64,000 nt of DNA from assembly GCA_021464245.1 (NCBI GenBank), contig JADCRB010000019.1, forward strand, positions 2,451,167 to 2,515,166, in the 5' to 3' direction. Both the position numbers and the translations under genes were made by a program. Each line of letters begins with the position of its first letter. Position 1 is the first letter of the stretch. Positions 1 to 12,600 of the stretch are shown piece after piece. The DNA comes from Carallia brachiata. Taxonomy: Eukaryota > Streptophyta > Magnoliopsida > Malpighiales > Rhizophoraceae. The notes below the pieces were generated by a model, which was not told the DNA's origin, searched no databases, and saw only the letters and a program-made list of their open reading frames with translations.

Positions 1-121
1 AACCGGGAGATACATGCTCTATTTAAATCAATAAAAAAAATAATATTATACACCAAAGCAAGAAAACGGACAAGAGACAGTATACTTCAACACAAAGTGG
101 ATATATATATGATCAGCTCAC

Positions 122-390
122 TTGCAAAAGACATGAGAACAAGGCACACATTTGCTCGAATCGAAAAGAAGCGCCTGACATATCATGCAACTGAGAGGGC
201 CCAACTTAAATGTGTGAGAATCATATCCAAATGGGCATTTGGGAGAAGTTACAGCAGCAGCAGCAGAAGCAGATTCAGCAGAGTCTTTTCTGGGCTTTCC
301 CTCAACATCCTCTCCACCATGTTTTTCGGGCTTTTTAAACGATGCATCATCAGGCCGAGCAGATTTCGCAAATGGGCAAATGGGTGTCAT
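122..390 (-). CDS. NCA1: NCA1-like protein (catalase chaperone), first coding exon, partial
   Basis: This is the N-terminal exon of a protein resembling plant NO CATALASE ACTIVITY 1, a cytosolic RING/TPR protein needed for catalase to become active. The exon begins MTPICPFAKSARPDDAS and has a second CPFGYDS motif followed by FKLGPLSCMICQALL and KCVPCSHVFCK, the first half of the RING-like zinc finger. It ends after two bases of the last Lys codon at a GTGAGC donor (minus strand, 121-116), so the rest, including the TPR part, lies beyond the left edge. A 5' UTR intron is likely: acceptor ACGCAG|AATTACTG (exon resumes at 415) and donor AGCAG|GTTCCT (upstream UTR exon ends at 740). No lesion is seen. 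The start is the only Met before the conserved CPFAK motif. The family name rests on recognised motifs, not on a search. Confidence 0.8.
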
Positions 391-415
391 CCTAACCCCT
401 TATCTAACAGTAATT

Positions 416-739
416 CTGCGTAAATTGAATGAAAATTCCCATCATACCAACTCAGATAATACTGAAACAAAGCCCGACCATTGCCAGACATTTGCAAAGG
501 TAGATAATTACGGTTCATTGGTTCTATCAATTAAAAAATTAAACTACTGTCAATGCTAATTCAACACAAAAAAAATAAAAACAAAATTCAAGCACAACCC
601 ATTATTCATAGCAATAAAAAAAATTGAAATAAAAAGGTAAAAGTAGCAGAATTTGAAGAGAAAAAAGAAAGCAAAAAGAGCAAACGAGATAACTTAACCC
701 AAAAAAAAGAGAGAGAGAGAAAGATAGAGAGAGAGGAAC
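416..739 (-). other. Probable 5' UTR intron of the NCA1-like gene
   Basis: On the minus strand the segment runs from a GTTCCT donor to an ACGCAG acceptor 25 bases upstream of the ATG. It holds A-rich DNA and a short GA run (711-734 on the plus strand) and no coding signal. The upstream UTR exon would begin somewhere between 740 and about 900, next to pyrimidine-rich DNA. Confidence 0.5.
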
Positions 740-1060
740 CTGCTGAATGCCACAAGCTTTGTTTTTTTTTTTTTTTCTTCACAATTTAATTATGATTTTT
801 TTTTTCTTTTGGTTTTTTCACACTTTCTCTGTTCTTCAAGCTTTTCGGTTTCCTCTGGGTGTGTGCGTTCTGCGACCGCCCTACCGTATCGGGAACAACG
901 GATGGCAGTGGGTCTTTTCCTTATTTCTTTTTTTTTTTTTTTCATTTTCCTATTCCTATCTTTTGCAATATTTTTTATTAAATTATTTTAAAATCTATAT
1001 GAAAATTAGAAAAACGGTTAAATTAATTTTTTTTTTAAATGCGTAAACATGTATGATAAT

Positions 1061-1150
1061 TAAAGTTGTCAGAATCGAACCGAATATCGAATAAAAAATA
1101 TTAGTATGTTAAAATTCAACCGGTTGAATCGGTATTTAAATCGGTATTTA

Positions 1151-1181
<31 letters not shown>

Positions 1182-1557
1182 AAAAGTAATTTAAATAAAT
1201 AATATATATATATATAGTGATTAAATATTAATTTTTTTAATTTTAAGGATTAAATTGAAAGTTTTGATAAATTTATAACTAAATTAAAAATTTTAATAAA
1301 TTTAGAGTTTAAATTATAATTTAAACAAAATTTAGGATCAAATTAAAATTTTTGAATTTTTATATTTTGCTTGGACCAGTTGGACCGATCTGATTTTAAC
1401 CGATTTTTACCGATTTTAACGGGTTCTTAACCGGTTTTGACCGATTCTGACCGATCCAAGTTTCCTTTAATTTTTGCTTGGAACCGGATAGGACCACCGA
1501 CCGGTCACCGGTTCAATCGATTGGACCAGCCGGTCGGATCCGATTTTTACAACTATG
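1061..1557. mobile_element. Non-autonomous hAT-type element (MITE), copy 1
   Basis: The ends form imperfect terminal inverted repeats: left TAAAGTTGTCAGAATCG, right end read inward CATAGTTGTAAAAATCG. The flanks ATGATAAT (1053-1060) and GTGATAAC (1558-1565) agree at 6 of 8 bases, as expected for a decayed 8-bp target-site duplication of the hAT superfamily. The interior is non-coding, with a TA microsatellite (about 1153-1177) and repeated GACCGAT / ACCGGTT motifs near the right end. A related element sits at 34430-35163. Confidence 0.55.
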
Positions 1558-1565
1558 GTGATAAC

Positions 1566-2143
1566 AACACATCCATCATGGAATATTGTGGAAACTTACC
1601 ATCACCAAGTAGATCGAACTATTTACGTTAAATCTAAAATGGTTCAAATTTTGAGACTAAACAAATGTCACAAGACTGTTATATAAGTAACAAAACTCTT
1701 GTACATTTAATTTTACTATTAACTTTTTTTTTTTTTAGAAGAAGTCTTACTATTAACTTAACACGACTTGGAACCTGTGATTTTTTATGGGGAGAGGCTT
1801 TTAACCACTTAGACCATCCAAATACTAGTAAATTATTTTGAGATCTCTATTTTTGCATTATAAAAATTATGTTATTTATTTATTTTCCCACTTTGAGTAC
1901 CATAAGTAAATTTGATTATAAGTGATGAAATTCTTATATTAAAATTCACTTAAATTTTAAATTTAATGGCTAACAAATTATATCTAATGATTTATTATTG
2001 TATTTTTTTCCCATTGCATCACCAAGGTAATCTCATTATGCAAGTAAACCACTGCCCAAAAGTTTTTTGCCAGAATAACTACATATTAAAATACTAAGTT
2101 TTTATTAAGCAAATTAAAATGCTAAGTCAACAACATTTACATC
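1566..2143. other. Gene-free stretch
   Basis: AT-rich DNA with no gene, RNA or repeat that I can support. Confidence 0.6.
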
Positions 2144-3039
2144 AGGTGATTGTTTAGGGGAAAAAAAATGTAGGAATGAGAATCAACTACCTATTTCTCA
2201 TTCTTATTGTTTGTTTAATAAAAAATTGATTTCTATTCCTTTAAAATAGGGAATGAGATTCCCCACATTAAAGGAATCTTAATTCCTATATTTAATGCAT
2301 TAATGATTCTCATTCCCCTTTTAACTACCTCTAACCACCCCACTTTCTCATTCTTTCTCATATTTTTTTTTAAATAAAAAAATTACTTCCCTCGTTGGTC
2401 TTTCTCTCCTCTATTTGTCTTTTTTTTTCTTATTAAAAATTTATTATTGAAATTGACTGTGAATAATTTTTTTATTTCAATATTATATATATATTTTTTA
2501 TCTTTTTAATAATAATAATAAAAAATGATTTTATAATACAATAAGACTAAATATTTCTAAACTTATGATAATAATTAAATTATAAACTATAACAATTTTT
2601 TATAGTTATAATTATCATTGATTTATTGATAATCAATTATTTTATTATTTATACAACACTATTTCTGTTATAATATTAATTATTATTATTATTATTATCA
2701 TTATGAGTTTTTATCATAATTTTTAATTTTATTTTTATGATAATTTAATATTTTTAATTTGACATTAGATTATAATATTTTTTGTATTTCATAATTTTCA
2801 ATTTAATATTTATAATTTTTAATTTTAATAATATTTATTTTATTTTTAGTGTGATATAAATATTATCGTAGATTTAATATTGATTTCGATTATAGAGTAA
2901 ATCAAAAATCCATAAAAGATTTTGATTCCAATTCTAAAGTAAACCAAACATCTTCTAAAATAAGTGATGTCATTTCTGATTCTGCTCGATTCTGATTCCT
3001 ATTCCGATTCTGATTTCAGATTATAAACCAAACGGATAT
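2144..3039. mobile_element. Non-autonomous PIF/Harbinger-like element, degraded copy
   Basis: The left end (GGTGATTGTTTAGG, then GAATGAGAATCAACTA) and the right end (CTGATTCCTATTCCGATTC ... TTATAAACCAAACGG) match the architecture of the better preserved copy at 23927-24993. In both, a GAATGAGAAT-type left subterminal zone and a right subterminal zone rich in CTGATTC / CCGATTC motifs flank an AT-rich core. No clean target-site duplication remains here. There is no coding capacity. Confidence 0.5.
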
Positions 3040-4239
3040 TTTATGAATGGCCCAAAAAAAACAATTTACTTCCAAAAAAAATATTTTATGAGTGGCCAAA
3101 TTATTTTACGAAGCAGTGCCATCACCTAGGTGATTTATGATTACTTCCGTTTTTGTAATTTGTTTCTTTCCCATATATTCATGAAATTATTATCTTTTAT
3201 ATGTAATCTCTACTGTTTACTTCTTCTGCTTTTTACATTAAAAAATAAGAAAGACTTCATTGAACTTTTGTTCTAGAACTCAAAAACCCAATAGAAGAAG
3301 CATTCTTTCTGATTTATTTTTGCATCTCTATAATCTTTGTCCTTTGTATTAACGTTGCGTGTAAATGATTTTTGCAATTCAATCAAATTTTTGCAGTTAT
3401 ATGATTTTCACAGTCCAACTTAGGTAGCATCCATGGGATTATCGCCTGCAACATACACTTCGAGAACGAAATGATTGTTTATGTGAGTCTGATCAGTACC
3501 CACGCTACATCATTTAGTTCAATGATTTTTGATAGCTTAGTAGGCTTTACTTGAAGAGTAAGCAACATATTTTACTTAGAGGGTAAGCAACTTACTTTAC
3601 ATGTAGAGCAAGTTATAAAGATGTTAGAGTCCAATTTAACAATGTGAGCTCATGTGTGTGTGCAAGGTTAATTTTGTAAAAGACCAAGTGTGGTCTTAAG
3701 CCGTGTGTGTGTGTGTTTAAATTACCAATTTATTTGTTTATTTGGGTTTCTTAAAAAAACTTATTGAATACTTTTTTAAGTTTATATTTTTTGATTTTTT
3801 AACTTTTGACAAAATTCTTTCATTTAAATTTTTTTTTTTGAAATTTTACATCATCAAAAAAGAATGACATGGCGTCTGAGTAAGCAGTGAGCATCTAACA
3901 TGGTACATTTATCAACAAACTAAAAGAAAAAGGACTAAAACCATTGACATAGAAAACGTGGAAGGTAAATTTGAAAAAAAAAAGTTGCAACCCAAAACTA
4001 AAAAGCAGCAAAACGTAGGTGATCAAATGAGACTTTTTATCAAGAATAGATTGTCTTACTTGTTGAATATAATTATGATTGATCATAAAGTAAAAGAATG
4101 CATTACCAAAATTTTGATTCTTCTAACTTTGTTATGACAAGTTATCGCAAACAAGTATCGTCAAAATGTCTTAACATTATTAGTATTTTACACAGACAAT
4201 GAGAAAATAACTCTCAATAGCCCTATACCTGTTCTCTGC

Positions 4240-4278
<39 letters not shown>

Positions 4279-5171
4279 GGGGGTATAAATTCTATCGTGC
4301 TAAACTAGTGTGGCTCGCCATCAAGGGGAATTCACAAAGAATTGCGACTCTTAAATTATAAGCAGGATATTTGCATCAATTACTAATAAATTGTCATTAG
4401 TTCTTGCATTTTTAAATATCATATATTTAATTCTAAAAGGTTTTAAAAATTTTCAATCAAATCCAACTTGATCTTTATTTTATGTTTCCATCAATTGGCC
4501 TTATGTGGGTGACTCATTAGCATCTTAAAACGTTTACCACAACTATGAATTATAATTCCAAATGATCATACAAATTAAATTCTTTTAATTTATTATAAAC
4601 TATCTAATTAATCAATTTATATTTAAAGATCGAGATTGATTTCTAGTCACATTTCATAATTACCTAATTGTTAGAATTTTCAAAATTGCTTAACTTGACC
4701 TGTTTTTGCCTGGCCCCTTGGCGTAATTCATTGTTTCATCATAATGTAGTCTAAAGTAAGTGTCTACCCTATTACATACAAATAAGTTTATTCTCATAAA
4801 TTCATATGACAATTGAATTCTATTGATGATACCATAATTCCTTATTTGTAAAGTCAAGGGCTCTAGGTCTGTGAACCACCTACTTTCCAACATGGAAGTG
4901 ATTTGCCTAGTGACCTATGAATGAACAACCACCCCAACGATGACATCTCTATAACCTTTTTTGATGGGGTTCCTTATATAACCCTATCAAAACAAATGAA
5001 GCGGGCCCTTCGCTAGAGATGTAAGAGCACATTAATAGTGGAACTTTGTGGCATATCGATTGGCTACAATAATTTATGCATTCGTCTGAATTCCTTATAG
5101 AAGCCAAAAGGAGAACTTAGAGGGGTGGACCTAGGGAATAAATATTTTGATATTTAGTTTTCCTATCGTAA
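3040..5171. other. Gene-free stretch left of the LTR retrotransposon
   Basis: AT-rich intergenic DNA containing one microsatellite (4239-4280). I see no conserved coding segment. The short open frames at 3895-4086 and 4690-4893 have no recognisable family features. Confidence 0.6.
4239..4280. repeat. Compound (GT)n(GA)n microsatellite
   Basis: Uninterrupted GT dinucleotides run directly into GA dinucleotides, ending in a short G run. Confidence 0.95.
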
Positions 5172-5973
5172 TGTTAAAAAAAAAAAAAAATTTAAAATAA
5201 TCAGTAATTGGCCGACATCGGCTAATTGCCGAGCATAAACATTTTTCATGGTTGGCCACCTAACATTGCCAACTATATTTGTTTCATTTTACTACCTATT
5301 GCTTATAAATAGGCAATGGGCAGAGCCTTTAGGAATATCAATCTCCAAGGAAGAAAACAGAAAACATCCGTTCAAAAACATTGCAAAAATTTTTTTTGAA
5401 ATATTTTTATCTCCTTTACGTTATTGTATTTTAAATGTATACTCCCTAAACACCATTAAGGGAGATATTCCAGATATAAAACTCTAAATATTTAATATAC
5501 TCATTTCTAAGTATATTTTGAGTTTATACTCTTTGATCGCTATAAATCGGGATCTGTGAGAGTAAAAGTTTAAAATATTAAAATATTGAAAATCTGTCTG
5601 AGATTAAACCTCCTACAGCCCTTAGTAAGGTCCAGTCAGCCTATCCTAAAACAAGTCCCTATGGCTCTCGGTGAAATCAAGCAAGTTCGATTGAAATTAA
5701 CTCTCTACGGTCTTCACTGTAGTCCAAGTATCTATCGAGATCCAGTTTCAGCTCTCAACATAACTTATTCAGTCAAGATAAAACGGTAAAATTTATTTAT
5801 GTTAAAATCAAACTCGCACATCTCTTGACGGAATAACGAAGAAATATTAATTGGAGAATTCGTACGAAAATTGACTCCACGTCAATTTTATTTTATTTTA
5901 AAATTTTTATTTGTAATCTGTATTTGTATTTTTGAGTCTAACTATTACAGATTTGAAATTTATAGCCCTTATA
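5172..5973 (+). repeat. 5' LTR of the Tat-type element
   Basis: It starts TGTTAAAAAA and ends near TATAGCCCTTATA, aligning along its length with the 3' LTR. It has the TATAAATAGG promoter box at 5304-5313. The palindrome upstream of that box, intact in the 3' LTR, is decayed here in its right arm. Confidence 0.85.
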
Positions 5974-6362
5974 AATTTCTTGCACACCTCATGGGACACT
6001 TTTATCTCTTATCTTTTGTTTTTTGAAAAAATAAAGAAAGCTGAAGGAAAAAAAAAGAAGAAAAAAAAAAAAAAAGAATAAAAAAGGAGAAGGACCAAAA
6101 GGGAAAAAAGACAAAAAAAGAAAAAGATCAATAGAGTGCCTACCTCAAAGGAAAGACTCCTATCTAAGTTGATCCCGAGACTTGAGAGTAGCAACCATAT
6201 CCACTCAGTTTCACTCCAGAAGTAACACAAGCTGACGTCTTCACTGCAGAAAAGCAACCAAACAATTCCACACAGCTGCCACCTTCAAATTTTGTAGCCT
6301 TCCTGTCTGTTTAACAATTACAAGACATGATAGCTAACACAATTTGCCTACAATAAATTGTA

Positions 6363-7368
6363 TTGTTTCAAGGATCTGAAATATACGTCAAACCGTATAC
6401 TAGGCGGATTGAAAATCTCAGTATGCCTTTGGCTTACCAACCGCCCAAATTTCAACAATTTGATAGAAGAAATGATTCTAAACAGTACATTGTTCTCACT
6501 TCGTTGAGACCTGCAATAACGCAAGAATTTACGGAGATCTCTTGGTGAAACAGTTCATTCATTCACTCAGGGATACCTTGAAAATGAGAGTTCATAAACC
6601 TTGAATCAGAATTAATCGACAGTTGAGAACAATTACAATGAGAGTTCCTCACAGATTTTTCGACACTCAGAGAATGGTAAGTATGATGAAGTTTACCAGC
6701 ACTAAGTAAAGAAAATGAGAGCCCATTGTCGAACACATAAACAGATAGCATGTTCTCAGTCTGGACTACGAGGATCATCTGAAGGAGACTTCTGCTGTGA
6801 AAATGTGCATTCAGGGGATGCACTGGGAACTATTATACATCCTCCAGGACATCAAACTTCAAACTTTCGAAGAATTGGCAACTCGCATGCACGATATGGA
6901 GATAAGCATTCAGACCCCTAGGGGCACGGTTCCCATCCAACTGGACCAATATGAGGGTAGGAAAGAAGTTAAGAAGTCCAACAATTCAGAAAAAGGGAAG
7001 GAAGTGATGACCGTCGACACTACACCAGTAAAAGTAAAAGTTAAAGCGAAGGTGAACCTCAGACACCAACGAATCGGCCAAAGCAACAAGAAAGATAGAG
7101 GGTGAAATTGCAAGAATTGAAACAGAAGAAATATCAATTCCCTAACTCGGACATTTTAGACATTCTTGACCAACTCTTAGAGGTGAAACTAATCGAACTC
7201 TGGAAGTGCAAGCGGCCCAATGAGAAGGATTGGGTCAGTGAACCAAAATTTTGCAAGTATCACCGCATAGTTAGCCATTCAACCAAAAAGTGTTTCGTCT
7301 TGAAGGAGTTAATCATGAAGTTCAAGAACCAGAATAAAATTATTTTGGACCAAGAAGACGAACCTTAG
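6363..7368 (+). pseudogene. gag remnant of the Tat-type element
   Basis: Three segments in shifting frames match the gag of this group. The first has KPYTRRIENLSMP then YQPPKFQQFD (from about 6388). The second has CIQGMHWELLYILQDIK and FEELATRMHDME (about 6803-6900). The third has CKRPNEKDWV and a C..YHR..SH....CFVLKEL motif (about 7208-7310). The usual stretch between the first and second segments is missing or scrambled, so the gag is both truncated and frameshifted. It lies directly upstream of the protease segment. Confidence 0.75.
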
Positions 7369-7689
7369 CAAACCAAACTGTCATCTCTTCAAGTCCATCA
7401 GAAGAAATGACATGCCATAAGGAGGAATAATATGACGACAAAAAGTCAACAATAAAGAAAGTATCTGAAGCGCTCAAAAGCCTTCTCACCAACCCTCAAC
7501 CACTTTCGCCTTTGCAATCATTCGAAGTTTGGCATAACCAAGTCAGCAAGACTATTTGTACCACAGTAGGATCTTCGCATTCAATTGATTCTAGCGCAAC
7601 GGAGGATCAAATGGCCCAAGATCACAACACATGCTCCTTGGCTATTCCATTCATAGATGAGGGTCTTTTGTTACGATCTAAGCCCCACA

Positions 7690-8243
7690 ATTGACCACTC
7701 TATGTATCGGGATACACAAGAGAGCAAAAGATTCATCGCATCCTAATTGACGATGGCTCGACAGTCAATATCATCCCAAAATCCACCATAATAGAGCTCG
7801 ACATTAGCATTGATGAATTATCAAAGAGTCGCTTGATGATTCATGACTTCAATCAAGGAGAACAAAGGACAATTGGTATGATTCGTCTGGACCTGACCAT
7901 TGGCGACCTTACTTCCAGCACTCTAGTCCATGTAATCGATGCACGTACTACGTACAAGATATTACTAAGGTGTCCGTGGATCCATGGAAATAGAGTTGTG
8001 CTCTTAAGTCTGCATCAGTGCTTCAAGTGCTATAAGGATGACGTTCAAAAAGTCAATGCTGATTTAAATTCATTCGATGACAATGAATCACATTTAACAG
8101 ACGCAATCTTCTACATCGATACGGACAATCCTGAGATCGTCCCATCAAAAGTTTCCTTGATTGGGGGCATCCTTAAAGAGGTTAAAACTGTCAAAGACTC
8201 TGCCGATGCTCGCCCCCAGACTTTTATAGATGAAAAGTTATAG
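7690..8243 (+). pseudogene. Aspartic protease remnant of the Tat-type element
   Basis: The segment reads LYVSGYTREQKIHRILI followed by DDGSTVNI, the retroviral-type protease active-site neighbourhood, then SRLMIHDFNQGEQRTIGMI and a YKILL..PWIHGN motif typical of this group. In-frame stops lie both before and after it. The 0.9 kb following (8244-9130) is a linker with a KGFDPNAYKLFAKTGYNF motif seen in related polyproteins. Confidence 0.75.
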
Positions 8244-9129
8244 CAGCCTACTGAACCTCACTTGTAAGATACCACATCTCTAAGCCCCACTCCAATCTTG
8301 CGCCATGTGCCAAGGTCACGACGACCAGAAAGTCAACTTATTTTCCTTTATTTCAATGATCTCAAATAAAAGGAAGGAAATGTTGAACTTAAGACGAAGG
8401 AGTTTCACAATCTAAAAGAGACTCATATCCTGCTAATACCAAAAATTGACTCAGTCTTGGCCTCAAAAATAATGAAAGGTTTTGTTAGACCACTCACGGG
8501 AGCAATTGAATGTGGTTCGCTTCCAAAAAGAAGAATAGACAAAGGATTCGACCCTAATGCATACAAGCTCTTTGCCAAAACAGGTTACAACTTCTCAAAT
8601 CCCAACACAATGGATACGCTGCCATCTACGCATGACACCATTGTTCAATCTTCGAAGTCCCGACCTGACCTAAACTATTAGGATAAGTCACTCGTGCAAA
8701 TTATATTAAAGAGCCAAAACCGATCAACTGATGCATGTGCCATCACCATCACCAGCAAGTAGGAGAAACTCGTCCAATCAAACAAAAAAGACGAAGTTAA
8801 ATTCTCTACATTGCACGTCACAATTAGTGAAGAGATCGAATCCGACTCATCAGACAGTGAAGTAAAAGAGACTCCTCCAGAAGTCAAAGATGATAGCCAA
8901 GCCACTGTTGATGAACTCAAGGAAGTCAATCTTGACTCTCTGGAGGGTCCTCGACCAACATTCGTGAGTGTTTTACTCACTCTAGAAAAGAAGCAAAAAT
9001 ATATCCAAGTATTAAGTCAAAGTATTCGCGTAGAGCTACAAATAAATGCCTAGACTCGACCCAAAGATCGCAGTGCACCGCCTGACAGTAAAGAAGTGAG
9101 CCCATCCAGTTAAGCAATCACAATGACTG

Positions 9130-9950
9130 TTTTGCCTGAAGGTTATTGCAAAAATTGAGGAAAAAGTTAACAAGCTGATCAATGCTGGCTTCATCCGAGA
9201 AGTCACCCACCCAACTTGGATAGTAAATATAGTCCTAGTGAAAAAGAAGAATGGACAACTAAGGATTTGTGTCGACTTCAGAGACCTTAATCGAGTTTGC
9301 CCAAAAGATGGCTTTCCATTGCGCATAATGGAAACTATGATCGACGCAACTACTAGCCATGAAGCGTTATCCTTTATAGATGGTTCTTCATGTTACAATC
9401 AAATCAGGATGGCACTTGAAGATAAGAAGTTGACATCATTTCGCACATAAAAAAAAATATACTACCAAAAAGTTATGTCGTTCAGGTTAAAGAATGTTGG
9501 TGCCACTTATTACTATGCTTTGCAAAAGATTTTTGACGACATGCTCCACAAAATGGTAAAATGTTATGTCAACGACCAGGTAGTAAAGACTAAGAAGCAC
9601 AAAGATCATCTAGGGGATCTCAAGACGGTATTTGAAAGACTTCCCAAGCATCAGCTCAAGATGAACCCTCTTAAATGCGTATTTTGAGTCACATCAATAA
9701 AGTTTCTCGGGTTTGTGGTTCGCCTTTGTGGTATCAAAGTTGATCAGTCAAAGGTTGAGACAATTCAAAAAAATGCTTGAACCTAAAAATCTCTATGAGC
9801 TGCGAAGTCTACAAGGGAAGCTAGCCTTTATTCATCGTTTCATCTCTAACTTAGTTGAGAGGTGTCAACCTTTCTATCGGTTGATGAAAATGATGCCAAC
9901 TTCGAGTGGGACGAGACTTGCAGTAAAGCTTTTAAGAACATAAAAAAATA
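9130..9950 (+). pseudogene. Reverse transcriptase remnant of the Tat-type element
   Basis: Recognisable blocks in order are INAGFIREVTHPTW, KKNGQLRICVDFRDLNRVCP, SFIDGSSCYNQI, the region around YVND (codon for the first catalytic residue at 9571-9573 is AAC, Asn instead of Asp), LKMNPLKCVF and KFLGFVV. Stops interrupt the reading frame near 9448 and 9685. The YxDD to YxND change would abolish polymerase activity even if the frame were intact. Confidence 0.85.
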
Positions 9951-10420
9951 CCTTTCCAATCCGCCAGTCCTAGGTGCTTCAATTCAAGGAAGGCCATTGA
10001 TCCTCTATATTGTTGCATAAGAACGGTCTTTAGGAGCTTTGCTTGCATAGGAAAATGAGTAGGGAAAAGAAGTTGCCCTCTACTACTTGAGCAGGACATT
10101 AAATGGCCCAGTGTTGAACTACTTGCCCATCGAAAAAAACGTGTCTGGCACTCTTCTTCGTCATTAATAAGCTAAAACACTACATAAAAGCTCACACAAT
10201 TCGTCTCGTTACTAAAACTGATCCTATTAAGTACATATTGTCTAGACCAGTCTTGTCAGGACAACTTGTTAAGTAGACAGTGATATTACAAACCTATGAC
10301 ATTGTCTACGTGCCTCAGAAAGCAGTCAAGGGGCAAGCTTTAGCAGATTTTCTGGTGGATCATCCTGCCTCATCTGATTGGAAGTTTACAGATGATCTTC
10401 TGAATGAAGAGGTCTTTTAC
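9951..10420 (+). pseudogene. RNase H (gypsy type) remnant
   Basis: Continuing from the RT, pieces such as PLILYIVA, RSLGALLA, KEVALYYLSRTLNG and LNYLPIEK match the gypsy RNase H domain, broken by several stops and at least one frameshift near 10140. Confidence 0.7.
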
Positions 10421-10429
10421 ATTGAGACA

Positions 10430-10800
10430 TCGTCACCTTAGAAAATGTTCTTCGATGGTGTAGTAAGGCGTGATGGTGGTAGTGCTGACATAGTATGTGC
10501 CACTCCTCAATGACAAATACTACCTTATATCCTCAATGAGTTGTGCTCAAATAAAGTCACTGAGTACCAAGTATTAATCATTGGTCTCCAAATGGCTGTT
10601 GATATGGAGATTCCAATAATCCATGAAAATTCTCAACTTATCATCAACGAATTTATCAAGTTATATGATGTGAAGAAAAAAGACCTTGCACCTTACTATT
10701 GATGTTCCCAACAGCTAACAAATGAATTTGAAAGCATCATTTTGGAGTATATTTCTCATCGAGAAAACTCTCAGGCAGACGCGTTGGTTAATCTAGCCAC
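10430..10800 (+). pseudogene. Second RNase H-like domain (aRH type) remnant
   Basis: After the first RNase H, the frame reads KMFFDGVVRRDGG, LNELCSNKVTEYQVLIIGLQ and EYISHRENSQADALVNLA. This is the extra, archaeal-like RNase H known from the Tat lineage, and it is a main reason for that assignment. Stops interrupt it at several points. Confidence 0.7.
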
Positions 10801-10959
10801 TTCTTTCGCAAAGTCAAAAATCCAAACTACAATTGTTGCTGTATGCCAAAGGTGGATCGTTCCACAAGAGGATGATGGAGAAAGTGGAACAACTAATGCT
10901 GTCTCTATACGCCTTACCCAAAATAAGAATTGGCGTCAACCAGTCATTGACTACCTACA

Positions 10960-12164
10960 GTACAGAAAGCTGCCTAAAGATCGTTGTCATAAGACAGAAA
11001 TTCAACGACGATCTCCCTGCTTCATATATCTCAAAGACACTTTGTATCAAAAGTCTTTTGATGGAGTATTACTTCGCTGTCTAGACAGTGAGGAGGCAAA
11101 ACAAGCTCTCCAAGAAGCACATTTTGGTGTTTATGACATAAATCAATCAGGGCCTAAAGTGCATTTTCAACTCAAAAGGATGAGATACTACTGACCAATA
11201 ATGGTACATGATGCATTGAAATTTGCCAAAACCTGTCAAGCTTGTCTATTTCATACAAATTACATACGTCAGCCACCAGAGTCGCTACATCCCTAGCCCT
11301 TTGAAGATTGGGGTCTTAATTTAGTAGGGCCTTTGGCAAAGTCGTCCTTAGGTCACCTCTATATCTTTAGAGCAATAGATTACTTCTAAAAATGGACTAA
11401 AGTCATTCCACTCAGAGAAGTAAAAAAGAAACATGTTGTCAATTTCATCTAGACTCATATGATCTATCGTTACGGAGTTCCTCGAATCATCATCACTGAT
11501 AACGACAAGCATTTCTACAACAGTTTGATGGATAAGCTCTACTAAAAAGTTCAAGTTCAAGCAGTATAAGTCGTTGTTGTACAATACCCCGACAAATCGC
11601 TTGGCTGAAACGTTTAACAAGACTTTGTGTAACTTACTACGAAAGGTTATCTCTAAATCCAAAAGGGACTGAGAAGACATGATTCTATTTGCGTTACGGG
11701 CATATCGCATGACTTATCAGACGTCAATGCAAGTGACATCGTGTGCACTTGTTTATGGTGCCGAAACAATACTACCGCTGGAAACACAAATTTCATCTCT
11801 CCGCATGGTTATCCTAGAAGGCCTCACATAGGAAGAAACTGCCCGACTACGTTTGGATGAGTTAGAAGCCCCTGATTAAAAGAAACTCTAAGCACAACAA
11901 CAACTTGAGTGCTATCAAGTCTGACTCATTAATGCGTTCAATCGCAGGATTTGCCCTTAATCATTCCACGTTGGAGATTTAGTTCTTACAGTACAATGAC
12001 CTATCAACTTGAAGCATTGAACTGGCGACAAGCTCACTTCCAAATGGGATGGGCCATACATAGTACATGAGACCTATACCCATAACGGTTACATGCTATC
12101 AGACCAAGAAGGCATCCGAATTAACTCGATCAATAAAAAATGTTTAAAGCGTTATTATGTATAA
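10960..12164 (+). pseudogene. Integrase and C-terminal end of pol, degenerate
   Basis: The zinc-binding part is recognisable (FHTN..RQPP spacing after a QEAHFGVYD block). It is followed by PFEDWGLNLVGPL, an IDYF-WTKVIPL block and YRYGVPRIIITDN with its Asp, and the downstream end reads KWDGPYIVHETYTHNGYML and KKCLKRYYV before a TAA at 12162-12164. Several in-frame stops (for example in DYF*KW and LY*KVQ) make it non-functional. Confidence 0.8.
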
Positions 12165-12204
12165 ATATGTAAACAAAAGAAAAAAAAAAGAAAACAAATT
12201 TTGA

Positions 12205-12600
12205 AAGTACATAGTCTGAAAACCAAAAGCTCGAACCCAAATCCTAACTTGAAACTGAAAGGCCATGTCCAAACCAAAAGTCCGAGCCTAAATCCAAACT
12301 TGAAACAAAAAACCCAAGTCCAAATCCAAAGCCCAAAAAATCCAAGTTCGAACTTGAACCCGAAAATCCAACAATAAATCCAAAGCCCAAAGCCAAGTCC
12401 AAGGCCCATAGCCAAACTCAGAGCCATAACCCAAAGCCCAAATCTGAAACCCAAAATCTTTACCCAAAACTTGAATCCCTAGCTCAAAATCCAATCCAAA
12501 ACTTCTGACCCGTATGAATGTAAACTGTGAACGACTCAAAATTCAATCAAAAACTGCTAACCTGCATGAGTATAAACTGTGAACGGCCCCAAAATATAAA
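12205..12600. repeat. CCAAA-rich degenerate minisatellite in the retrotransposon 3' spacer
   Basis: Just after the pol stop, about 300 bp of the plus strand consists of imperfect units of the form AANCCCAAA. A tandem pair of units of about 50 bp follows, sharing GTAAACTGTGAACG (within 12507-12550 and 12558-12600). The remaining spacer to the 3' LTR has no recognised coding domain. Confidence 0.7.

Noticed and set aside
6009..6257. 82-codon minus-strand frame in the retrotransposon
   Set aside because: Low-complexity Phe/Leu stretch antisense to an A-rich leader; no evidence of a gene.
12155..12539. Two overlapping minus-strand frames rich in Trp, Phe, Leu and Gly
   Set aside because: Shadow of the CCAAA-rich minisatellite in the retrotransposon spacer; no conserved family pattern.
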